From contig DATKRG010000164.1 in the NCBI GenBank assembly GCA_035532275.1, forward strand, positions 1 to 64,000: 64,000 nt of DNA, read 5' to 3'. This document shows, piece after piece, positions 1-7,878 of this stretch. The position numbers and the translations under genes are program-made. A model generated the notes under the pieces. That model was not told where the DNA came from. It worked only from the letters and a program-made list of their open reading frames with translations, and did no database searches. Position 1 is the first letter of the stretch, and each line of letters begins with the position of its first letter. Source of the stretch: UBA9676 sp035532275 (GTDB lineage Bacteria > Actinomycetota > Actinomycetes > Streptosporangiales > Streptosporangiaceae).

Positions 1-1
1 G

Positions 2-133
2 TGGGACAGCGACCGCAGGGGTGACGAGTTCGGGCTGTCCTGGTCGGGGCCGTTCGACTCCGCCAGCACCGCCCGGCAGACCGCTGCCCTGGACGTCCTC
101 AACACCCAGGTGTCGGCCGGCCTGGGCGGCTGA
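2..133 (+). CDS. C-terminus of a possible GH76 family glycosidase (partial)
   Basis: The first 43 codons of an open frame that enters from outside the window end in TGA. The tail contains GLSWSGPFDSA followed by an Ala/Leu-rich helix. This resembles the end of actinobacterial glycoside hydrolase family 76 (alpha-1,6-mannanase-like) proteins as I recall them, but so short a fragment cannot prove it. Reading frame and codon use are typical of the neighbouring genes. The gene is not obviously linked to the fatty-acid operon that follows. Confidence 0.4.
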   Translation, partial: WDSDRRGDEFGLSWSGPFDSASTARQTAALDVLNTQVSAGLGG

Positions 134-219
134 TCTGCGGCGGCTGACCCGGCCACGCTGACCAGCCCGGCGCACTGGAACGGCTCCCGCTGGTCCGTCC
201 CGCGGCCGGGCACATCTGG

Positions 220-225
220 CACTCT
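220..225 (+). promoter_or_regulatory. Candidate leaderless -10 box of fasR
   Basis: CACTCT lies six bases before the GTG start at 232. This is the spacing of actinobacterial leaderless promoters seen repeatedly in this window. The partial Shine-Dalgarno GGGGAG also lies here but is too close to the start to be effective. Confidence 0.4.
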
Positions 226-231
226 GGGGAG

Positions 232-1437
232 GTGACGGCAGCAGGCCAGGCAGGCAGCGGCAGCGGCACCGCCAGCACGGCCGGGCGGGTCCGGGAGGAG
301 ACCATCCAGCGGCTCCAGCAGGCGACGGGCTCGCTGGGCACCGCGGCGATGGCATCGATGGAGCAGCGGCTCCCCTGGTTCCGCGGCATGTCGGCGGAGA
401 ACAGGTCCTGGGTCGGGCTGGTCGCCCAGGCCGGCATCGCCGCCTTCGTGGACTGGGTCAAGCACCCCGAGCGCGGCCGCCGCGCGGTGGCCGGCGAGGT
501 GTTCGGCACCGCGCCGCGGGAGCTGGCGCGGGCGGTCAGCCTGCAGCAGGCGGTGGAGATGGTCCGGGTCACCATCGACGTGGTCGAGGCCCAGGTGGAC
601 GAGCTGGCCGCCCCCGGCGGTGAGGCAGAGCTGCGGGAGGCGGTGCTGCGGTACACCCGGGAGGTCGCCTTCGCCGCCGCCCGGGTCTACGCGCGCACCG
701 CCGAGGCCCGCGGTGCCTGGGACGCGCGGCTGGAGGCCCTGGTCGTCGACTCCCTGGTCCGCGGCGAGGTCGGCGAGGGCGTGCACTCCTGGGCGTCGGC
801 ACTGAACTGGTCCTCCTCCCCGGTCGCGGTGATCGCGGGCACCACGGAGGACGGCGAGCCGGAGGGGCTCATCGACGAGCTGCGGGTGATCGCCCGCCGC
901 GCCCGGCTCGACCTGCTGGCGGGCGTGCAGGGGAACACGCTGGTGGTGGTGCTCGGCGGTACCGCCGACCCGCTGCCAGCGGCGCACCAGCTGGCCGGCC
1001 GGTTCGGCCCCGGCCCGCTGGTGGTCGGGCCGGTCGTGGCCGACCTCTACACCGCGGCGCGCTCGGCCGCCGCCGCCCTCGCCGGGCTGCGTGCCGCTCC
1101 CGCCTGGCCCGACTGCCCACGGCCGGTCCGGGCTGATGACCTGCTGCCCGAGCGCGCACTCGACGGCGACGAGGCCGCCCGCGCCGAGCTCGTCCAGGAC
1201 GTCTACGAGCCGCTGCTCAGCGGCGGATCGGCGCTCATCGACACCGTCATGACCTACCTTGAGCAGGGGTTCTCACTAGAAGCAACCGCAAGGATACTTT
1301 TCGTGCACCCCAACACGGTCCGCTACCGGCTGCGCCGGGTCGCCGACCTGACCGGGCTGAGCCCGGTCAGGGGACGGAGCGGATTCACCCTCTGGGTGGC
1401 CATTGTCCTAGGACGCCTGATTCACAAGCGAACATAG
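232..1437 (+). CDS. fasR: PucR-type transcriptional regulator of the fatty-acid operon (FasR-like)
   Basis: This 401-residue protein ends in a PucR-type helix-turn-helix (about residues 345-390, with FVHPNTVRYRLRR), and its middle part is a GGDEF-like/PucR regulatory region. The N-terminal segment LPWFRG followed by WVGLVAQAGIAAF is the signature I associate with streptomycete FasR, an activator of the fabD-fabH-acpP-fabF operon with a usual length near 404 residues. It sits directly upstream of fabD on the same strand, the FasR position. The GTG at 232 gives the expected length; an internal ATG at 349 or 358 is a possible alternative. Function is inferred from family and position. Confidence 0.85.
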   Translation: MTAAGQAGSGSGTASTAGRVREETIQRLQQATGSLGTAAMASMEQRLPWFRGMSAENRSWVGLVAQAGIAAFVDWVKHPERGRRAVAGEVFGTAPRELARAVSLQQAVEMVRVTIDVVEAQVDELAAPGGEAELREAVLRYTREVAFAAARVYARTAEARGAWDARLEALVVDSLVRGEVGEGVHSWASALNWSSSPVAVIAGTTEDGEPEGLIDELRVIARRARLDLLAGVQGNTLVVVLGGTADPLPAAHQLAGRFGPGPLVVGPVVADLYTAARSAAAALAGLRAAPAWPDCPRPVRADDLLPERALDGDEAARAELVQDVYEPLLSGGSALIDTVMTYLEQGFSLEATARILFVHPNTVRYRLRRVADLTGLSPVRGRSGFTLWVAIVLGRLIHKRT

Positions 1438-1504
1438 CTTGTGGAGAACCGACAGAATCTGACCCCTGAACTTCGTGCTCTTCCGCATCCTTGTGGCAGA
1501 GTTC

Positions 1505-1510
1505 TACAGT
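1505..1510 (+). promoter_or_regulatory. Candidate -10 box of the fab operon
   Basis: TACAGT lies 13 bases before the fabD ATG, giving a very short leader that contains the weak ribosome site AGGGTAAG. The 86-base fasR-fabD gap is the expected place for FasR binding, but no clear dyad is visible. Confidence 0.4.
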
Positions 1511-1523
1511 GCAGGGTAAGAAC

Positions 1524-2723
1524 ATGCTCGTCTTCGCAGCGCCGGGCCAGGGTGCGCAGGCCCCGGGCTTCCTCTTCCCCTGGCTGGATCTTCCCGGCTT
1601 CGCCGACTGTCTCGGCGCCTGGTCCGACCTCGCCGGATGCGACCTGATCGCGTGCGGCACCACGGCCGGTGCGGACGAGATCAGGGACACCGCCATCGCC
1701 CAGCCGTTGCTGGTCGCGGCGGCCATCGCAACCGTCGAGGCCCTGTGCGGGGACCTGGGCCAGGCACGCCGCCAGGCCGGGATCGTGGCTGGCCACAGCG
1801 TCGGCGAACTGGCCGCCGGTGCCATCGCCGGTGTGCTCACGCCCGAGGACGCGATGCGCCTGATCGCCGTCCGCGCCGGGGCCATGGCACGGGCCGCGGC
1901 GGCAGAGGAGACCGGCATGACCGCGATCCTCGGCGGCAGCGAGCCCGAGGTGCTCGCCGCCCTCGAGGCGCTCGGCCTCACCCCCGCGAACATCAACACC
2001 ACCGGGCAGATCGTCGCCGCCGGCACCCTGGCCCAGCTGGCCGCGCTGGCCGCGGACCCGCCCGCAGGCGCCCGGCTGCGCCCGCTCTCGGTCGCGGGCG
2101 CCTTCCACAGCCCGCACATGGCACCCGCCGCCGCGGCGCTGCGCGAGGCCGCGGCCGGGGTCAGCGTCCACGACCCGGCCATCACCTTGCTGTCCAACCT
2201 GGACGGCGCCGCCGTCAGCACCGGCGCCGACTGGCTGGAGCGGATCATCACCCAGGTCAGCGCGCCGGTCCAGTGGCAGGAGTGCATGGCGACCATGGCC
2301 AGCCTGGGTGCCAGCGCGTTCATCGAGCTGCTGCCCGGCGGCACCCTGGCCGGCCTGGCCAGGCGGGCGCTGCCCGGGGTGGCGACGGTCGCGCTGAAGA
2401 CCCCCGACGACCTCGCCTCGGCCCGCACCCTGCTGGCCGAGCACGGTGCGGTCAACCCTTTTGAGGACGGCCAGACACCCGAATGGCGGCTGCTCGTCGC
2501 TCCGCTCGACGGCACGTTCCGGGCTGGCGACCCGGGCCACGTGCTGATCCCCGGTGTGGCCGTCACCTCCGGCGCCGCGCTGGGGCACGTCGAGGTACGG
2601 GCCGGCCAGCACGCGATCTCCCCCTCGTACCCGGGCACCATCCTGGAGTGGCTGGTCGAGGACGGGGACCCGGTCAACGTCGGCCAGCCACTGGTCAGGC
2701 TCCAGCCGGAAGGAACCGAGTGA
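1524..2723 (+). CDS. fabD: Malonyl-CoA:ACP transacylase with fused C-terminal barrel-sandwich domain
   Basis: FabD moves malonyl groups from CoA to ACP to supply fatty-acid elongation. The transacylase core (about residues 1-305) shows GQGAQ at 8-12, the nucleophile in GHSVG (Ser92), the malonate-binding Arg117 and the catalytic His195 in GAFHSPHM. The start at the third in-frame candidate gives the family N-terminus MLVFAAPGQG. At 399 residues it is about 85 longer than usual. Residues 321-395 form a biotinyl/lipoyl-like repeat (HVEVRAGQHAISPSYPG, EDGDPVNVGQPLVRL) but contain no lysine, so the domain cannot be biotinylated or lipoylated in the usual way. It is first of five tightly spaced fatty-acid genes. 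Confidence 0.95.
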   Translation: MLVFAAPGQGAQAPGFLFPWLDLPGFADCLGAWSDLAGCDLIACGTTAGADEIRDTAIAQPLLVAAAIATVEALCGDLGQARRQAGIVAGHSVGELAAGAIAGVLTPEDAMRLIAVRAGAMARAAAAEETGMTAILGGSEPEVLAALEALGLTPANINTTGQIVAAGTLAQLAALAADPPAGARLRPLSVAGAFHSPHMAPAAAALREAAAGVSVHDPAITLLSNLDGAAVSTGADWLERIITQVSAPVQWQECMATMASLGASAFIELLPGGTLAGLARRALPGVATVALKTPDDLASARTLLAEHGAVNPFEDGQTPEWRLLVAPLDGTFRAGDPGHVLIPGVAVTSGAALGHVEVRAGQHAISPSYPGTILEWLVEDGDPVNVGQPLVRLQPEGTE

Positions 2724-2757
2724 CACCCGCGGCAGGCACCCGAGAGGCAGGACATCG

Positions 2758-3729
2758 ATGCGACTGACCGAGGCTGTGCCAGGCGCCCGGATCCTCGCCT
2801 TCGGCGGCTACCAGCCAGCCAAGGTCGTCACCAACGACGACATCGCCGCGTCCGGGGTGGACACCAGCGACGAGTGGATCCGCAGCCGGGTCGGGATCGC
2901 CAGCAGGCGGATCGCCGGGCCGGACGAGAGCCTGGCCGACATGGCGGCCGCCGCGGGCGGCAAGGCGCTGGCCGCGAGCGGCCTGTCCGCCGCCGACATC
3001 GACCTGGTGATCGTGGCCACCTGCACCCCCGAGGCACCGATCCCCAACACCGCCGCCACCGTGGCGACCAGGCTCGGCATCGCCGCACCAGGCGCCTACG
3101 ACCTGAACGCGGCCTGCGCCGGGTTCTGCTACGCGCTCGCGACCGCCAGCGACGCGGTCCGGGCCGGCACCTCCCGGCATGTGCTGGTGATCGGCGCCGA
3201 GAAGCTGTCGGCGTGGGTGGACTGGACGGACCGCTCGACCTGCATCATCTTCGCCGACGGGGCGGGCGCGGCCGTGGTCGGCCCGGCCGATGACCCGCAG
3301 GCCGGGCCCGGCATCGGGCCGGTTGTCTGGGGCAGCGACGGCGCCATGGCCGACAAGATCGCCATCGCGGACCGGAACTCGTTCATCGTGCAGGAAGGGC
3401 AGGCGGTGTTCCGCTGGGCCACCACCGCCCTGCACCCGGTCGCGAAGAAGGCCTGCGAGCTGGCCGGGGTGGACCCGGCCGAGCTGGTGGCGTTCGTCCC
3501 GCACCAGGCCAACCTGCGCATCATCGAGGCCATCGCACGCAAGATCGGCGCGCCGCAGGCGCTGGTCGCCGACGACATCGTGACCGCCGGCAACACCTCG
3601 TCGGCGTCGATCCCCCTCGCCCTGTCACGGATGATCGAGCGCGGCGAGATCGGCTCAGGCGCGGCCGTTCTGCTGCTGGGCTTTGGGGCGGGCATCAGCT
3701 ACGCCGCACAAGTGATCACGGTACCCTAG
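2758..3729 (+). CDS. fabH: Beta-ketoacyl-ACP synthase III
   Basis: FabH condenses an acyl-CoA starter with malonyl-ACP to begin fatty-acid synthesis. The 323-residue protein has the complete thiolase-fold triad: Cys120 in LNAACAGF, His249 in VPHQANLR and Asn279 in AGNTSSASIP. The ATG start follows GAGGCAGG and gives the normal FabH length; in-frame codons further upstream run into fabD and are not used. Branched- or straight-chain starter preference cannot be read from the sequence. The gene lies 34 bases after fabD. Confidence 0.95.
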   Translation: MRLTEAVPGARILAFGGYQPAKVVTNDDIAASGVDTSDEWIRSRVGIASRRIAGPDESLADMAAAAGGKALAASGLSAADIDLVIVATCTPEAPIPNTAATVATRLGIAAPGAYDLNAACAGFCYALATASDAVRAGTSRHVLVIGAEKLSAWVDWTDRSTCIIFADGAGAAVVGPADDPQAGPGIGPVVWGSDGAMADKIAIADRNSFIVQEGQAVFRWATTALHPVAKKACELAGVDPAELVAFVPHQANLRIIEAIARKIGAPQALVADDIVTAGNTSSASIPLALSRMIERGEIGSGAAVLLLGFGAGISYAAQVITVP

Positions 3730-3796
3730 CCGGGCCCTGGCGCCGGGGCACTGCTCCCCGAGCCGCCTACAACCACATGAAGGAGAAGACGGGCAG

Positions 3797-4051
3797 ATGG
3801 CCATGACCCAAGAGGAAATCCTGACCGGCCTCGGCGAGATCATCGACGAGGTGGCCGGCGTCCCCGCCGACCAGGTGACCCCCGACAAGAGCTTCGTCGA
3901 CGACCTGGACATCGACTCGCTGTCGATGGTCGAGATCGCGGTGGCCGCCCAGGACAAGTTCGGGGTGGAGATCCCCGACGACCAGCTGAAGAACCTCAAG
4001 ACCGTCCAGGACGTCATCGACTACGTGCGCAGCGCGGGCGTCTCGGCCTGA
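3797..4051 (+). CDS. acpP: Acyl carrier protein
   Basis: This small acidic protein of 84 residues carries the growing acyl chain on phosphopantetheine. The attachment serine is Ser41 in the DIDSLSM motif, and the flanking helices match ACP throughout. AAGGAGAAG precedes the ATG at normal spacing; a second ATG two codons later is equally possible. It lies between fabH and fabF as in streptomycetes. Confidence 0.96.
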   Translation: MAMTQEEILTGLGEIIDEVAGVPADQVTPDKSFVDDLDIDSLSMVEIAVAAQDKFGVEIPDDQLKNLKTVQDVIDYVRSAGVSA

Positions 4052-4126
4052 CCGGGGCGGGCCCGCGCCCGCCGCATCTGGCCGGCCGGAGGTTACCTCC
4101 AACCGAACTCTAAGGAGCGATTCACA

Positions 4127-5374
<1,248 letters not shown>

Positions 5375-5407
5375 CCCACACTCCCAAGCCAGTGCGAGGA
5401 GAGTTCC

Positions 5408-6916
5408 GTGACCGTAGTCGACAGCCGCAGCCAGGCCGCACAGGCCAAGGCCGGGCCCGCTGATGACGGGCGGCCGCCGCGCCCGCCGGCCCTCACCCGT
5501 GACCCAGAAGTCCGGCTGGAGGCCCTGTTCGACCCCGGTACCCTGCGGCTGCTCACCCCGCATGACGACAGTGGCGCGCTGGCGGCGGCCGGGCAGATCG
5601 GCTCGATGCCGGCGGTGGCCTTCGCCAGCGACCCGCGGGTCCAGGGCGGGGCCATGGGCACAGCCGGCTGCGCGGCGATCGTCGCCGCCTACGACCAGGC
5701 CATGGCCACCGGCGCCCCGGTGATCGGGCTGTGGCACTCCGGTGGTGCGCGGCTGCGGGAGGGCGTGGAGAGCCTGCACGCCGTGGGCACGGTGTTCGCG
5801 GCCATGACCCGCGCCTCGGGGAAGGTGCCGCAGATCTCGGTGGTGCTCGGTGCCGCCGCCGGCGGCGCCGCCTACGGGCCTGCCCTGACCGACGTGGTGA
5901 TCCTGTCCGAGCAGGGGCGGATCTTCGTCACCGGGCCGGACGTGGTCCGCAGCGTGACCGGTGAGGACGTGGACATGGCCCGCCTGGGCGGGCCGGAACC
6001 GCACAGCCGGCGCTCCGGTGTCGTGCATGTCGTCGCCGGCTCCGACGCTGAGGCGATCGCCCGTGCCCGGGAGCTCGCGCTGCTGCTCGGCAAGCAGGGC
6101 GAGGTCGAGCTCGGCAAGGTGCAGCTGGACACGGTGCAGCAGGAGACGCGGCGGCTGGAGTCCGGCGGCCGGGACGGCGCCGACAGCTTCGCCTCGCTGC
6201 TGCCCGAATCGCGGCGGCGCGCCTACGACGTGAAGCCGCTGATCGCCGAGCTGCTGGACGAGCCGGGTGTGGAACTGCACCCCCGCTGGGCGCCGAACGT
6301 GGTCACCACCCTCGGCCGGCTGGCCGGGCGGACCGTCGGCGTGGTGGCCAACAACCCGCTGCGGCTCGGCGGCTGCCTGGACGCCACCTCGGCCGAGAAG
6401 GCCGCGCGCTTCGTCCGCATGTGCGACGCGTTCGGCGTGCCGCTGGTCGTGCTGGTGGACGTGCCCGGCTACCTGCCCGGGGTCGGGCAGGAGTGGGACG
6501 GCGTGGTCCGGCGCGGCGCCAAGCTGCTGCACGCGTTCGCCGAGGCGACCGTGCCCCGGGTCACGCTGGTGACCAGGAAGGTCTACGGCGGCGCCTATAT
6601 CGCCATGAACTCCCGCGCGCTGGGGGCGACCCGGGTGTTCGCCTGGCCGGGGGCCGAGGTGGGGGTGATGGGCGCGATCGCCGCGATCCGGATCCTGCAC
6701 CGGCGGACCCTGGCCGACGTGCCGCCGGAGAAGCTGCACGAGGTGGAGGCGGAGCTGGCAGCCGAGCACGAGCGGGAGTCAGGCGGCCTGGAGCGCGCCC
6801 GGGCAATCGGCGTCATCGACGAGATCATCGAGCCGGCCCGGACGCGGGAGGCGATCGCCCGCGCCATCGCCGCAGCGCCGCAGGTGCGCGGTGCGCATGG
6901 CAACATCCCGCTGTAA
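5408..6916 (+). CDS. accD: Acyl-CoA carboxylase carboxyltransferase (beta) subunit
   Basis: At 502 residues this is the full-length two-domain carboxyltransferase of actinobacterial acyl-CoA carboxylases, which transfers carboxybiotin to acetyl- or propionyl-CoA. The N-terminal crotonase-like half shows GGAMGTAGC and SGGARLREGVESL; the C-terminal half shows VYGGAYIAMNSRALGA and the VGVMGAIAA loop. The GTG start follows GAGGAGAG. Its place after fabF matches accD6 in the mycobacterial fabD-acpM-kasA-kasB-accD6 cluster, so supply of malonyl-CoA is the likely role. The biotinylated alpha subunit is not in this window. Acyl-chain specificity cannot be read here. Confidence 0.88.
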   Translation: MTVVDSRSQAAQAKAGPADDGRPPRPPALTRDPEVRLEALFDPGTLRLLTPHDDSGALAAAGQIGSMPAVAFASDPRVQGGAMGTAGCAAIVAAYDQAMATGAPVIGLWHSGGARLREGVESLHAVGTVFAAMTRASGKVPQISVVLGAAAGGAAYGPALTDVVILSEQGRIFVTGPDVVRSVTGEDVDMARLGGPEPHSRRSGVVHVVAGSDAEAIARARELALLLGKQGEVELGKVQLDTVQQETRRLESGGRDGADSFASLLPESRRRAYDVKPLIAELLDEPGVELHPRWAPNVVTTLGRLAGRTVGVVANNPLRLGGCLDATSAEKAARFVRMCDAFGVPLVVLVDVPGYLPGVGQEWDGVVRRGAKLLHAFAEATVPRVTLVTRKVYGGAYIAMNSRALGATRVFAWPGAEVGVMGAIAAIRILHRRTLADVPPEKLHEVEAELAAEHERESGGLERARAIGVIDEIIEPARTREAIARAIAAAPQVRGAHGNIPL

Positions 6917-6934
6917 GCAGATCAGCTGCCAGCG

Positions 6935-7609
6935 ATGACACGCCTGCTGGTGGTCGAGCACGACCACGACGCCCCGGCCGGGGTGCTGGCCGCCTGGGCC
7001 AGCGCCAGGGACCTGACGGTCACGACGGTGCGGCTGCACGCCGGGGACCCGCTGCCGCCCCCCGCCTCCGCCTGCGACGCCGCGGTGGTGCTCGGGTCCG
7101 AGCAGACCGCCTACAACGACTCCGTGCCCTGGCTGGCGCGGGAGCTGGCGTTCGTCGCGCGCCTGCTGAGTGCCGGGGTCCCGGTGCTGGGCATCTGCTT
7201 CGGTGGCCAGGTGCTGGCGCGGGTGCTAGGCGCCCGCCTGTACCGGCTGGCGGAGCCGGAGATCGGGTGGGTGCGGGTCACCAGCAAGCAGCCGGGCCTG
7301 CCGGACGGCCCGTGGCCGTCCTGGCACTATGACGCCTTCGACCTGCCATCGGGCGCGGCCGAGCTGGCCACCAACGAGGTCTGCCTGCAGGCGTTCACGC
7401 TTGGCCCGCACGCCGGGGTGCAGTTCCACCCCGAGGCCACCGAGCCGATCGTGGCGTCATGGCTGGCGAACAGCGACCCGCCGCCGGGCCGGCACCTGAC
7501 CGATCCCCTGTTCACCGGCGCCGGCGCCTGGGACGAGGCGGCCACCAGCGCCGGGACGTTCTTCTCGGCCTGGCTCGACGGCGGGCTGGCCAGCCAGGTG
7601 CATCCGTAG
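6935..7609 (+). CDS. Class I glutamine amidotransferase-like protein
   Basis: The 224-residue protein has the class I amidotransferase fold with a complete triad: Cys88 in GICFGGQ, His165 and Glu167 in QFHPEA. It resembles stand-alone GMP-synthase-like amidotransferases that hydrolyse gamma-glutamyl bonds, but no synthase partner domain is present and the substrate is unknown. It starts 18 bases after accD without a good ribosome site, so it probably depends on the fatty-acid transcript, yet it has no known role in lipid synthesis. Confidence 0.8.
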   Translation: MTRLLVVEHDHDAPAGVLAAWASARDLTVTTVRLHAGDPLPPPASACDAAVVLGSEQTAYNDSVPWLARELAFVARLLSAGVPVLGICFGGQVLARVLGARLYRLAEPEIGWVRVTSKQPGLPDGPWPSWHYDAFDLPSGAAELATNEVCLQAFTLGPHAGVQFHPEATEPIVASWLANSDPPPGRHLTDPLFTGAGAWDEAATSAGTFFSAWLDGGLASQVHP

Positions 7610-7622
7610 GCCCATGGGAGAT

Positions 7623-7728
7623 CCTCCTGGGCCGGCGGTACCGCCGTACGCGGCGCGCCGCCGCTTCGCGAGGAGGTTGCCCGTCCGCAGCGGACGATAA
7701 GGGGAAAGGAAAGTAGCCACTCCTTTCC
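7623..7728 (+). terminator. Cluster of inverted repeats, likely end of the fab transcript
   Basis: Several perfect dyads are packed here: the 14-bp palindrome CGGCGGTACCGCCG (7633-7646), the outer arms CCTCCT/AGGAGG (7623-7628 and 7671-7676), the 6-bp stem CGTCCG-cag-CGGACG (7682-7696) and GGAAAGGA/TCCTTTCC (7703-7710 and 7721-7728). No T-run follows, so termination is inferred from hairpin density and position. Confidence 0.45.
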
Positions 7729-7751
7729 ACTTTCAACATATAGCGCACCGG

Positions 7752-7770
7752 GGGGCTTGCGGCAAGACCC
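7752..7770 (+). promoter_or_regulatory. Candidate rifamycin-associated element (RAE)
   Basis: GGGGCTTGCGGCAAGACCC is a 19-bp imperfect inverted repeat with a perfect CTTGC-G-GCAAG core. It closely matches the RAE found upstream of rifamycin-inactivation genes and helR in actinomycetes, as I recall that consensus. A possible -10 box, CAGAAT, lies at 7782-7787, and a HelD/HelR gene follows, the expected context. Confidence 0.7.
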
Positions 7771-7878
7771 GGGTCGTGCGGCAGAATCGCTGGCCGAAGC
7801 CAGAACCTGGCGGAAATGGGAGTCGCGAAGTGCGCGTGTTGTTGTCGGCGTATGGGTCGCGCGATCGGAGCTGATGCC

